Shown: positions 11,521 to 23,229 of the stretch, piece after piece
Numbering within the stretch: position 1 is the stretch's first letter
Layout: the number at the start of each line of letters is the position of its first letter
Assembly (NCBI GenBank): GCA_015680685.1
Contig: MNCI01022583.1
Location: 35,139-99,138, forward strand
Reading direction: 5' to 3'
Length of the DNA stretch: 64,000 nucleotides
Origin: Gnetum montanum
Taxonomy: Eukaryota > Streptophyta > Gnetopsida > Gnetales > Gnetaceae
The notes under the pieces: model-generated
Database searches by the model: none
What the model saw: only the letters and a program-made list of their open reading frames with translations
Told to the model about the DNA's origin: nothing
Program-made: the position numbers and the translations under genes

Positions 11521-12435
11521 GTATGGCTTCTAAGGCATAGTTGGACATGTTATTCATGATATGGAATGGTTTGAACCAGTCAGGAGCTTGTAGAATGGGT
11601 GTTTCTACTAGCTTTTGTTTTAGAGTTTGGAAAGCTAATTCACATTCCTTGGTCCACTCGAAAGGTACATCCTTTTTTGTTAATTCCACCAATGGTTTGG
11701 TAACCTTTGAAAATTTCTCAATAAATCTCCTATAGTAGCTAGTATGTCCAAGGAATGACCAAATATCTCTAACAGTTTTTGGTTGATAGGTAATTCCTTG
11801 GATAATTTTGATTTTCTCGGCATCTAGCTCTATCCCTATCTGTGATATTTTGTGCCCTAGTACTACGCCTTCTTGTACTATCAAATGGCTTTTCTGCTAG
11901 TTGAGCCTCAAATTGGTTTCTACACATCCTTTTAACACTTGCTCCAATTGGTCCAAGGCTTGATTAAAGTTTGCTCCATAAGTGGAGAAGTTTTCCATAA
12001 ATACCTCCATGCCATTCCCTATCTTCTATTGGAATATGCTTAGAACTAATTGTTGAAATGTTGTAGGGGTATTGCACAAACCAAATGGCATCTTTTTGAT
12101 GCAAACATTCCCCAAGGAATGGTGAATGTAGTCTTGGCTTGGTATTCTTGGGCTATTTGTATTTGGTTATATTTGATATATCCATCAAGAAGACTATAAT
12201 AGTGATGCCCTACGATGGTGTCTAAGACTTGGTCAAAAAATGACAATGGAAAGTGATCTTTGAATGTTTCCATATTTAGTAGCTTGAAATCTATGCACAC
12301 CCTCCATTTTCCTCCCTTTTTAGGCACAATAACTAAGGGGCTAACCCATTCACTATTAGCAATGGGGTATATGAACCCAGCCTTGAGAAGCTGTTTGATT
12401 TCTTCCTTAACTACTTGCTTCAGCTTAGGGTTCAA
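11521..12435 (-). pseudogene. element A reverse transcriptase (RT)
   Basis: Minus strand. The fingers/palm start at 12435 with NPKLKQVVKEEIKQLL and WVSPLVIVPKKGGKWRVC, then YSLLDGYIKYNQI (palm Asp region; the usual Gly-Tyr core is altered), and after a frameshift near 12050 the catalytic box. That box reads FMENF at 11987-12001 where gypsy elements have F/Y-x-D-D, so both aspartates are changed (to Glu and Asn). The thumb follows: VLGHKISQIGIELDAEKI and FLGHTSYYRRFI. The upstream phrase LELKPLPTGMEYTF (about 12640-12680) before RT is characteristic of Athila-like elements. Enzymatically dead as it stands. Confidence 0.9.
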
Positions 12436-12444
12436 TTACCTCTG

Positions 12445-12708
12445 CTATTGTCTTCGAGGCTTGATGGAGGGGTTAGTGTAAATTCTATGTTGGCATATCC
12501 TAGGATCTATTCCAGTTAATTCAGGATATGACCAAGTGAAAGCTTCTAACCATTTATTTATTACCATTATTAGTTCTTCTTTCTGTTGAGGAGCAAGATT
12601 ACAATTAATAATTACTAATTTTTTGTTTTTAAGGAATGTGTATTCCATACCAGTGGGCAATGGTTTCAGCTCGAGGGGCTCTTGCTTAAATTTATCAAGG
12701 ATTTCCAA
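12445..12708 (-). pseudogene. element A protease-RT linker
   Basis: Open minus-strand frame with LELKPLPTGMEYTFL and ICQHRIYTNPSIKPRRQ, the conserved peptide ahead of RT in Athila-like pol. It is separated from the RT frame by one stop. Confidence 0.75.
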
Positions 12709-12954
12709 CTTCTCCCAGTTGATATTTTCAAGGTTAAGACTTGAAAGTTGGAAGTGGACTTACTCTAATGTGTCTATGCTATCAATGTAAGCACAAGTCA
12801 AACCCTTAGTTGATTCCATGCATATGAGTGAATTGCTTTCTTGATCAGTTGTCAGGCACTAGGTGTCTTCCTGTTGTGTGGCTACTACATATAGGCATCT
12901 TTGTATGTTAATCACTTGTGCACACTGATTGCATGTATGCAATGCTAAACTTTG

Positions 12955-13400
12955 CATAAACTATGACCTCTGCATACAATTACACCCTGTGTCACTATAT
13001 GTGATGCATGGAACTTTCCTCTTCTTAATCTTTCCAAATGTATTTTTCTTTGATATTTCTAGGGAAAGATCATAGATTCCTAAGTGTGTGTTGATGGTGC
13101 TTAGCCATGCTCTTCCCATTATGATTGGGAATTCCCCCTTATAATTATTTACCTGAATCACTAGAAAGTCAGTTGGGTACAACCACCGACAAATAGTGGT
13201 AATAATGTCTTCCACCAGTCCGAGTGGGACAGTGATGGACTAGTCAACCAACTCTAGATAGATGTTGCTCTTTTTCAATGGTGGTAGGTTCTAGGTCTTG
13301 TAAATTTCTTGAGAAATCAAGTTAACATTGGAACCTGAATCCAAAAGAGCCTTACACTATGCATTTTCAACAATTTGTAAGTATATCAAAGAGCTCCTAG
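12955..13400 (-). pseudogene. element A aspartic protease (PR)
   Basis: Minus strand retropepsin that would cut the Gag-Pol polyprotein. The active-site loop reads ALLDSGSNVNLIS (near 13325-13365), keeping D-S-G. It is followed by LGLVEDIITTICRWLYPTDF and, near the C-terminus, FPIIMGRAWLSTIN, matching the Athila phrase (P.ILGRPFL..). Two stops lie between the active site and the second open frame (12961-13215). It sits between gag and RT as expected. Confidence 0.85.
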
Positions 13401-14089
13401 GATCATAGAATTTCCTAAGAAGGTGGCCAACTTTGATCCAATCGGTGAAGGCATGTGTTAGCATGATCGTATGTGTTGAGTGCAGTGATTAGGTTAAAGG
13501 AGAATTTGAAGTTTTGATTGATACTAACGCATCTAAGAAATCAACCACTTGTGATTGCAAGGGCTTGGTTGGAATGTTGGCTCTAAAGAAAGGTCTTTTC
13601 TTCATGTGGTTGTTGGAACCAACAATAGGTTGAGAGTTAAGAGCCCTCATGGCATTACATTGTTGTGGCTAGGTAGGGATTTCACTTTGCATTGTGGGAG
13701 TAGGTGGTAGTGGAGCTATTGGTGGAAGAGATGTGGCCAGATGAGAAGGATGATATGCTTGTGAAATATTGCCTCTAGAAAAGGGAGTTCCATAATACTC
13801 ATGGGCTTGGTAGTGAGGTTGAGGAGTGATGTGACCAGTAGAGTCACATGGGGAGATTGGCTACTACACGCAATATTCATATGGGTCAGGTTGCTGGTAA
13901 GGATACTATTGCCTTGGTGGTGGCATTCCCCATGATTGTGGGTGTTGCCACAATTGATATTGCTCAATCAATTATGGTGCAGTTCCACTAGGATAATATG
14001 TTAAGGGTTGATGGAACTGCCTTGGGTTACCTTGAGGATAAGGTAACCTTCGAGGTATTTGCCTTTTATTTAATTGTGGGTTAAGTGCA
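13401..14089 (-). pseudogene. element A gag C-terminal proline/glutamine-rich region
   Basis: Between zinc knuckle and protease the minus strand encodes a Pro, Gln, Tyr and His-rich string (PYPQGNPRQFHQPLTYYPSG near 13990-14050; PLPPTPTMQSEIPT near 13670-13720), interrupted by stops. A low-complexity linker, also present in element B (33160-33830). Confidence 0.65.
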
Positions 14090-15480
14090 TATGCCCCAAA
14101 CTCCTATAGATGTGAGATTATAGGGCAACATCACTTAGGATGGTCATATTAACATATCTCACATCCACTATCATTGTTTGTTTCCAAATCTACAACCTTT
14201 TCTATGATGGCAACGTTTCCCTTACTCTTGCTATGTGCATGTTTAACCTCTTTCTTTTCTCTTTTCTCACTACCTTGCTCTCTAAACTGCTCTACCATTT
14301 TAAGAATAGTTTGAAATCTATTATCTAGGGAATCCTACATTTGGTCTACCTTTGTTGAAACTTTTGATGTCATCTTTTGGATAGGTAAAGTTTTCCTGTT
14401 CACCATCTCTTCGAGTGGTGACTTGTCTTCATCCTCAAAAAATATTACTCCCCTCTTCTGAAGGTAAGGATCTCGGTTATACTCTTTTACACTTTCTCTC
14501 TTCCATAGATCATCTTCTTCCATAGAAACTTGCTCTAATAGTTTCTGAATTTCATGGGACCTAAGCTCGAATAGTCTCCCTTGGGCATAAGTCCCAAGGG
14601 TTCTTCTCATTTCATGCCTAAGCCCATCCACGAGATGGCGCAGTTGATCCCTTTGTGAATAACCATGGCCAGGATAATGATGTAATAGTGCATAGTATTA
14701 GCCCATGGTAGCATCCAAGGGTTCATGTCCTCTTTTTTTCCAACCTTGGATTTGATTTTGTAAGTTAGACACTTGGGAGTATGTTTGGTACTTGTCATTA
14801 AATAGTTCTAACATAGTACTCCACCTATGAATGAATTTTGGTTCTAAAGATTGGTACTAGCTTTCTGCTTCTTTAACTAATGTCTATGGGAACAAATTAA
14901 GCTTTTTCCATTCATTCTCTACATTCTGTAAGGCACACGCATGATGGAATGCTTGTAAATGATTTTGAGGATTAGTGTTGTATCCCCCTTCAAATTGTGG
15001 GATGTTGTTCATATCTAATCTCTTGATCCTACTATCTTTTTGATGCCTTGTTGGAATTATAATAGCCTCAATTATGTCCAACATACTTCAAGTAGTGAGG
15101 AGGGTTCATCGTGATCATCTCATCCATGGCGTCTAGGATGCCTACGTTGTTCCCTACTATCCCGTCTTCTATGTCATGACTCCCTAGAGTGCCCTCATTC
15201 CATTTCCTGGTTGTTTCATCTATGACTTCCACTTTGCCTACCTTTATCCCCATGGTATTTTTCTTTATGACCACATCTAAATATTTAAGGAGAGGTGAAG
15301 AATATGATGAAGGTGAAGAAAAAGGAGAATCGTCACCATGATGGTGTCTACTACATTTGCTTCTGTAGTCTCAGCCCTAATTGTGATTGTGATCAGAATT
15401 TCCACCTTTACCATGAGTTCGTGTCACTTTTTCAAACCCTTTGTGCCCATGGGTATCAGAACCTAGGTTACGGATAGTGG
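14090..15480 (-). pseudogene. element A gag
   Basis: Minus-strand capsid/nucleocapsid gene. An N-terminal His/Ser-rich part (15300-15480) is followed by the retrotransposon gag domain (KRLDMNNIPQFEGGY and NHLQAFHHACALQNVENEW, near 14900-15030), a stretch with LELFNDKYQTYSQVSNLQ, a charged region (14335-14640; SMEEDDLWKRES), and a zinc-knuckle-like C-E-I-C...H...C-C motif near 14095-14165. Several stops and a frame change interrupt it. Homologous to 33830-35230 in element B. Confidence 0.85.
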
Positions 15481-16110
15481 AATGAAGGTCCTGATACACA
15501 ACCCCTTGGCCAAAGTCAAGGGGAGGAACATCGTTTTATGGGAGACTGCCTGAGGTAGGTTCACCACCCTCATTTTTGCCTAATATATGTGGGACATCCT
15601 GCGACCACTTATTCTTCAAAGACTTATGATGTCTCTCCTATTGCAAGTCCCTTTGGCATTGTGCCTCTATGGGAAGGTATTCTCGAGTCATGGTCTTGCA
15701 CAATGTATTCTGCATGTAAGTGTGCCATGCCAATTCGTGTGAGAGCATGAAGAAGCATGCTTGGGATTGAACGATCAGGAGGTAACACTATGTTACCATC
15801 TAAGTCTCACCAATGCAGTTGTTTATCTTGATGGAGGATAAAGGTAAAGTCTAGTATATACTCATCGAGATGAATATATACCACTCAAACTTGCTGAGGG
15901 ACTAGCGGATCAACGTCATGTGTATTATGTCATCGATTGTTTCTTGTTTCAGACCTAGGCAGTGAGGCGCTTTCATATGAAGAAGGAGACATACCTATCT
16001 ATTCAGTGTGCAATTTATTCTTGTTTATTATTTTCTCAATCAACCCTAAGGGTTTGTTCCAATGATGTAAATGATTTCCTAAGTTCTAATTAGTGCACAA
16101 ACAACTAAGT

Positions 16111-16128
16111 CCTTGGTAATGATGCCAA
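16111..16128 (-). promoter_or_regulatory. primer binding site of element A
   Basis: Immediately inside the 5' LTR the minus strand reads TTGGCATCATTACCAAGG. This resembles the plant tRNA-Asp PBS (TGGCGCCGTTGCC...), with the CG sites changed to CA/TG, as expected from cytosine deamination. Confidence 0.75.
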
Positions 16129-17047
16129 TGACGAGAGATGAAAGACGAGGTACCCCTATGCTCAATCATATGAATACAAGTGTTTCACACATGATCCAAT
16201 TGAATTCCAAGGACTAAGTGCTTATGTACCCTTGTGGAACAAGCACAGGTTGATTGATCATTGTCTTCCCAAGCTTACCTATATGTCATAATTGTATGGT
16301 TAAGTAAGCTTGAGGCATATGATTTTTAGAGTTTTTATATTTTTATGCCCTACGCTAGTAGGGAAGGAGAGAGGTAACTAAGTGAATAATATAACTTAAC
16401 TAATCATTAACTAATGTTCTGACTAATCCTAACACCAGCATCCATTCCCACTTGCTATACACATCCTAAACCAGTGCAACACTACTGGGATTACCAAATG
16501 CTAATTGTTACTGGGTTACCAAGCATTACACGCATGCTCAAAGTGGTCATGCTTGTCTAATTTAATGATTTACTTAATTGATAAAATGAATTGCTATGCT
16601 AATAATAGAAATGTAAAGTGCATAAAATAAATGCATAAGAAAATAAACTAAAATAAATGCGTAAGAAAAAAAATCTCAAGTGCTGCAAGGATAAAATCAA
16701 AGAGCTTGTCTTTATTACCATACATAAGGTATGGTAAGGTACACAATGCTCAAATAAAGATTCATCCACACTTAGAGCTCCTGTTGTGGGCACTTGGAAA
16801 ATACTCTAACTTTCAAATAGACTGCAAGAGTTTCACTACTTGACTACTAAAAGACTTCTTTCCAATTCTGCACCTGGGCACTGTATTTATAGACTTTGGA
16901 GCAACTACTCTAATAATTAGAGTAACCACTCTAATAATTAGAATAACTAGTATGTAACGGCTAGAATAACCACTCTAATAATTAGAATAAATTCTAAAGT
17001 AACCACTCTAATAATTAGAATAACTACTAGAGTAACTGCTCTCATCA
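16129..17047 (-). repeat. element A 5' LTR
   Basis: 919 bp; plus-strand ends TGACGAG and CTCATCA. Homologous to 6962-7833. The U3 next to the outer end (16905-17047) holds tandem copies of CTCTAATAATTAGA, including the palindrome ACTCTAATAATTAGAGT at 16907-16923. Confidence 0.92.
16884..16891 (-). promoter_or_regulatory. TATA box of element A 5' LTR
   Basis: Minus-strand TATAAATA in GTCTATAAATACAGTG. The palindromic U3 repeats lie directly upstream in the reading direction. Confidence 0.7.
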
Positions 17048-17052
17048 ATCCC
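17048..17052. repeat. target-site duplication of element A (right)
   Basis: ATCCC, identical to 6957-6961. Confidence 0.9.
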
Positions 17053-18400
17053 TATTGCATGGATAAGTAATGGTGATAGGATATAGTGATGGATCTCTTG
17101 TGGGATGTAGGATATGCTCACATGCTCTATGAGCTAATTGAATGATTGGCTAGAAATCTAGTGATGTTGCACCTTCACCCTTCTTTATATTTTTCATTAT
17201 TCATTCTCCATCTCTTCCACTTCATTTCTTATCTATTGTTGTGTATGGCAAGAAGTTGATTAGGAAAAGTGGAAGATGAGAGTTGGACATTCAAGGTGAC
17301 AGACTCACATTTTATGGTAATATCTTACTAGTTATTGGGAATCCATGGGTGTCTCATCAATGAATTTCACAAGGATAAGAAAGGTAAGTATCTGCTATGG
17401 GGAGGACCCACTTGTCAATCCTTGGTAGATTAACATTGCAAGCAAGTGAGTTAAAGCTTATCTACAAATGATCATGATGGTTACATTACATTAGATACCT
17501 AATTGATCTTTAACTTGTGTAAGTATCAACTCTTTGTGCTTTAAGAATTGACCATGAAACCCCTCTCTCATTCATATCATTTGTACCTATATTTCATTAT
17601 TCTTAGTGCTCTAATCATTCTTTCATTTTCCTAAACTCTCTTTCCTGGTGTTTGGTTCATGATTTTGGATGTCACTAAAAGTAAGTTAGTAATGCTTTTA
17701 TTGTATTGCTACTTCGATGCCTTATTAGGTTGATTCATGATGATGTGGACTTATTCTCAATCTTGTGCATGGATTTAGAGGTGAAGGATGGTAATTTGAG
17801 TGTATGTATGATACAGTTTTGAGTTTTTCCATGCTTGGGATGATGCACTGATGCACCCCCTACACCAATGCCCTTGTGTTAGTGCACTTCATGCTTGCAT
17901 TAATGGACTAGTATAAACTTGGGAGGGGGGTATGGTGGATTCTCCCAAGGCCATTTGATACTTTAGTTTCATGAATTTTTCTTTTATTTACTTCCTTTTG
18001 ATCATAAGTAAACAAGACTCCATCAAATTTTCATCTCTAAGGTTGGATTAGTAATATATTTATACATATTCTTCTTGATCTTTCTTATCCTTAGCATTCT
18101 TATCATGGTTTAAACATGGTATCTTATAATGTAGTTGTGAGGAAGAGGAATCAATTTGGGTATGTATTTAATTCATTTGGTAGTTATTTAAAGATTTCTA
18201 TCTTATTATATACTCACCCATGCACATCATTATTTTATAGTTGTGATAATATTTCTTAAGTGTTTTCAAGTATTATAGTTATCACTATTTTTGCATGTAA
18301 TTTTTTCAATGGTAGTATAATGCCTAGGGGACTTACTTGATTTTTAGTAGTTTTCATAGCTTACCATATTAGGGTTTGAATAGTCTCAAGCATCTATCTA
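17053..18400 (+). other. noncoding part of an older plus-strand element
   Basis: No open frame. An AACTTGGGAGGGGGGTATGG block near 17913 resembles the G-rich spacer often found between pol and the downstream ORF of Athila-like elements. Probably the spacer of the element whose ORF follows. Confidence 0.35.
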
Positions 18401-18439
18401 TGCATCCTTATATGAACCACTAGTTCCTAACAAGGAGAA

Positions 18440-20500
18440 AGAAGAAGAGCTTAGATCTCCTAATCTAGAACCTACTCCAAAAAGACCTCCACTTAGAAGT
18501 AGTTTAGATGTTAGGTAGTCACATTCTTGATCTTCAAGTCATGCATACTAGGAGGTAGCTAAACAAGTGCTAAAGGACCTAGTGGATAATGATGATGATG
18601 AACTACATGATTTCTAAGATGCTATGGATGCACATGACATCCAACAACGACTCATTCATGAAGAGAAAATTTACCATTAATTTCTTGAACTTAGTCCTTC
18701 TAAGCTTAGGAAATCATTGTAGTAGATGAATTTCTACAAGTACATCACCCATTTCTTTATCTGGTATCGGCATGAGGTAGAAGAGTTCTACCATAACCTT
18801 ACATCAAATTGTATCCTAGCCTTTGTTGGAGAGAATATTGTGGGTATTTAGACATGGATAATCTCTAGGGTTGCTGGATTTCCAAATAAGCTAGTCAATG
18901 ATTGGTGGCAATGGACCCAGAAGATTAAGTGTAAGTTTAGATCAAAAGTTCTACTTGAGGCCTTAACATGGATAAAGTAGAGGTGAATGTTTTTAAGCTT
19001 CCTTACTTCTCAATGCTACGTATAAAATTATCATGCACAATTTGTTATCTATGAAAAGATCATTGAGCATCTTTGCTCAAGGGCCTAAAATTATGGCGAT
19101 GATAAGGAAGAAGTGCATCATCAGCTTTCCCCATTTTATTTATAAGGTCTTAATTTAGAAGATTAAAGATGTGGCCTAACATAAGAGAAAGGGTTATGCT
19201 TTTCCTATGTTAACTAGAAAACTCTATGAATTGGTAGGCATAATGAATCATGTGGAAAGACATCCCACAACTGTAGGAATGATATACTAGCAGAATGTAA
19301 TGGTGGTGATCCCAAGGGGGACATATAAAGATTGTTGAGTTTGCACCTAATTCAAAGAATGAGATGCCTTATATGGAGGTATTTTACATTCATCCTTCAA
19401 ACTAGATTTACCAGCACTAAAGAAGGACACCATCCATGCCTTAAGCATCTTAGCATACATAGGTGTAAAGACCTAGTGGATTTGTCTTCCAACCTCTTAG
19501 ATTCAACATCAAGTAAAGCCAATAACCTCTTCCTAGTGATTGTTTTGATCCATTATGCACATTAAAGGTGATGGATATGCTATCATAATTGACATTGTAG
19601 TCATAGAACTTGACAAAAATTTATTATATATGTTTGAAACCATCATAGATGCTAAGGCTATAAGGGAAAATCTTTTCACGTTTTTTCCTTCCATATTGAA
19701 TGATCCATCAATGATCCATCATGATATCCATATTCAATCACAAATCCATATTCCTTCAAGAAGTATTTCCTCTTCAAATAAATTGAGGCATAACATGCAT
19801 AATGTCCAACATGTATTAGAAGTCCTCTTGGTATCCATTGATCCCCTGGGACTAGCCAGTATGTAGAAGAAGAACAAAGGATCGATCTAACCACCAAGTT
19901 TCTATAGAGGAACATTGATAATATGGTGGAGATTGAACTCATTAAGTTATAAGATAAGTTATAAGCTACAAATGATTATAGAACCTTCTATCCAAGGGAG
20001 TTGTGAAGAAGTAAAGTATAGGTATGATGGTTGTAGAAGCAATTAGAATAGATTACACCATTGGTACTAGCACCTTCCATGATCACTCTAAATGTGCAAA
20101 TTAAGCACCTGTAGGCTAAGTTATTTCAGATGCAATAGGTTGATGAGGTAGCTTTATTTATGAAGGATGACTTGGAGTAGTAAATTAGAATGTTAAAACA
20201 TCAATTTCCAAAAGTTGAAAAGGATGAGCCAAGAGAAAGAGAAGAAAGACTCTTCCTTCTAGTAGGTATGAAGATGAGAGAAAGATAGCCAAATCATGAT
20301 CCAATTTTGGGATAAATACCTCCATATAGACAAGAGCATTAACATTTTTAATATAAGTTGGTGGATAAGACTACTAAGAAAACTGATGAACTCATGAAGA
20401 TTCATCTGATTGAGTAGGTAACCGGAGATGTCGAGGTATGTAGATTACACAAAATTGTAGCTTTTCTTAATAAATAAGTAAATGGGGAGAGGTGTGAGAT
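18440..20500 (+). pseudogene. decayed downstream ORF of an Athila-like element
   Basis: Plus strand, read across frames and many stops. Recognisable pieces are an acidic N-terminal part (KDLVDNDDDELHDF near 18570), then KYITHFFIWYRHEVEEFYHN (near 18740-18795) and WIISRVAGFPNKLVNDWW (near 18855-18905), KLYELVGIMNHVERHP (near 19220), and a more open tail (19555-19866). The order, a FYxNL-like block followed by an ISRVxGFPN block, is that of the 'putative plant transposon protein' region found in the extra ORF of many plant gypsy elements. Its function is unknown. Element B has a similar ORF on the other strand (23230-25960). I see no gag or pol next to it. Confidence 0.5.
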
Positions 20501-22146
20501 AAATGAAACATTCCACACCTTGCATTTCAAACTCTAATAAATGGCTACATGTAAGCTAAAACATGTATAAGAAGATGGACTTACTAGAGAACATGTACAT
20601 CCTCCACCCTAAAGCAATTATCACAATTCCTAAAAGAAGACTTGAGACAAAGAGGATATGTACGAAGATTAGAGAAAGTATCTTTATGTGGTTTAGAATT
20701 CTACATGAAGACCACACATAGAGATAAAGGAAAAACTTTATCAAGAGTTGGTCAAGTTGAATGTAGCCCAGTGTGAGCTCTTGTAGGCTAGGAAAAGTCA
20801 AGTAGTTCTGGGTGGATGCTGAGGAATGACATCAAGTAGTTCTGCAAGAGTAGGGACTAATGCACAAATTGAATCATGAGCTTTGAGTAAGCATAACCTA
20901 ACTTGAAAGGTAGCTTTTAATATTTCACATGTTCGTGCCTAGTTCTTTATGCTTCTTCTCATATCAAGAAGGTACATTAGGGGGCTTTTTCTCTTAGTCA
21001 CCATCCCTAGCATTTCTTAGTACGATGGCTTGCATTGTATTATAATTTTGGTTTGTATATTTGTACAATTATCTTTCTTCACATTGATCATGTCATGTGT
21101 TGGATCCCCATTTTGTGTCTTGGATGTTAAAGTTATGAAAGTAGATTTACATGGAGGAATGATAAGTAATATAGTGATATTTTGTAAGTCAATTGTAAGC
21201 CCTATACTCAATAAGTATTTTATACCTTGTGTTTGTGATTTCTGCATGTACAGTTAAGGTCTCTACTCCAAGGTTTGCATCCTAGCCTTCCATATTATAC
21301 TTTCAAATTTGGTATATGTTTTGGATTATTAGGATGTCTCTAGTTTAATTCAGATATCCTAGAAACCTTATGACATGTTCCTTCATATCTTAGCTCTCAT
21401 CCTAAACTTGTGAGTAAACTATGCTAGGAGAGGGTACATTGACTACCTTGTTAGTGCATTCCCTATGTTAATGCAGAGGCATTAACACATCCTTCTAGCA
21501 AGCCTAGATTGGTTCTTTTTTCCCTAATTTATCTTCGGTGTATTTCTTGATTTCTTAGGCTACATTGATGGACCTTTGTTAATGCCTATGTGCTAGCAAA
21601 CCTTTATCATTATGTTGTGAAAACTATAAATACTTGGAATGATCTCTGACACTTAACAATTCATTCATAGCATTTTCTACTTTGCTTTTAGCATATCATT
21701 TTGTGTAAAAATCTATTCCTCTAATGGTTACATTCATTTCCTTCCTTCTCTTGTGTGTATTTTGAGTCATCACTTTCACATGTGTGACTAGACTATGTGA
21801 TAGCACTATCTTGCTTATGTAGCCTAAAACTATTTCACTAATGCAAAGTCTATTTTTTATATGATTAATAAAGCTTATGGTATTTCCTTATTATACTATT
21901 AATTAAATAGTAAAAATAATAAAACTATTTATTTAATTTCCATTTGTTTGAGTTGCAATAATTCATTTCTTGTCTAAGGATTTCATAACTATATGACATA
22001 ATGTGGGTCATCAAGATTATAACTAAGATCCATTTTTATTGAATTTTAGATGTGGTGTGAAACTTATCCCTAAGAGATAATTGCAATAAATGCATTACAC
22101 TTGATCCCAAGAGGAATTATGATGCATGTGTGCTTATTATCGTTTT
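20501..22146 (+). repeat. probable LTR remnant of the plus-strand element
   Basis: Follows the ORF above. A plus-strand TATAAATA lies at 21625-21632 (GAAAACTATAAATACTTGG), with about 600 bp of possible U3 before it and R/U5-like sequence after it. No second LTR copy is visible, so this is an inference. Element B is inserted at 22147. Confidence 0.35.
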
Positions 22147-22151
22147 ATTTC
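22147..22151. repeat. target-site duplication of element B (left)
   Basis: ATTTC abuts TGATGAG; the same bases follow the right LTR at 36639-36643. Confidence 0.9.
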
Positions 22152-23042
22152 TGATGAGTGGCAAGTATACCCTATGCTCAATCATATGAATTATAAGCAT
22201 TTATGTGCAATCTGGTCAAATTATATAGACCTTAAGTTCCTAAGTAAACTAGTTCTAGGAAGTGAAATCTAATTGTGGCAATTTTTTTCTTCCGAACTAT
22301 ACTTGTGAAGCTTAGTTATATGGTTAAGTGTAATTGGGGTACATGATTTTTGTTATTTTATATTTTATTCACCTATGATTGATAACAAGTTGAAACTCAA
22401 TTTATTAACCAATTTAACTAATCTAATTTCTAATTAATAACTAAATATCCTAACATAACCATCTAGTCCCACTTTTCGTACACATCCTAAATGCATATAA
22501 CACTACTTGATTACCAAGTGTTAAGCACTACTGGAATTACCAAGCGTTGTATGTTATGCTAGAAGCGATCATACTTATGTGTTTAATGTATTTAGCTTAA
22601 TGAATTAAAGTCTTACTTATTTTAATTAACCATGTAATTAACAAAAATAGTAAATACAAAAATAAATCATTAATCTATTCCGAGTGCTACAAGGTTTGAT
22701 CAAAAGGCTTATCTTTATTGCAATTCACACTAGTGTGCTCAGGTACATCAATGCTTGAATAAAGATTTGTAAACTTTCTAACTTCTATTTTAGGCACTTA
22801 GAAAAATATTCTAACTCTTAAATGAAAAAACTATAAAAACTTTGCTATAACTATAAAAAGCATGTATTTATATACTTTATTGTGGAGCTACATTGATAGG
22901 GCCCCATAAACGTAGAAAATGCTACATTGATGCAACCCCAATGATAAGGAAACACGACATAGATGGGACCATGTCAACAAGGGATTATCAACAAGGCCAT
23001 GTCAATGAGGGTTCATCAATGTGATACTTTGATGCTTCATCA
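22152..23042 (-). repeat. element B 3' LTR
   Basis: 891 bp; plus-strand ends TGATGAGTGGCAAG and CTTCATCA. Aligns with 35743-36638 throughout. The outer part (TATACCCTATGCTCAATCATATGAATTA) also resembles element A, so A and B are related families. Confidence 0.92.
22865..22872 (-). promoter_or_regulatory. TATA box of element B 3' LTR
   Basis: Minus-strand TATAAATA within GTATATAAATACATGC, at the place equivalent to the other LTRs. Confidence 0.65.
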
Positions 23043-23052
23043 TACCCACACA
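23043..23052 (-). promoter_or_regulatory. probable polypurine tract of element B
   Basis: Minus strand TGTGTGGGTA directly inside the 3' LTR, homologous to the position in element A. Weakly purine-rich. Confidence 0.35.
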
Positions 23053-23229
23053 ATTAAATGAAAACTCAATCTTAAGTTCCCTTACAAAATTGGGAAGGTA
23101 TGGGATTGTTGATTAACATTTAACACAACAAACTAACATAACAACACTAAGTGCCTAAGTGTATAAATTAACATAATTAAACAATTTTTGGTGTTCATGA
23201 AACAAAACTAAACACCATCACATGACTAC

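Larger units (their letters stand above)
6962..17047 (-). mobile_element. element A: full-length Athila-like Ty3/gypsy retrotransposon
   Basis: About 10.1 kb, minus strand, with LTRs 6962-7833 and 16129-17047, target duplication ATCCC, PBS, and gag, protease, RT, RNase H and integrase in gypsy order (integrase last). A PBS like the tRNA-Asp complement and the wording of the region between protease and RT both fit the Athila lineage. The two LTRs differ at roughly one site in eight over a stretch compared by eye, so the insertion is old. The coding region has many stops and changed catalytic residues, so it is not autonomous today. Compared with element B it lacks the extra ORF downstream of integrase. 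Confidence 0.93.
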
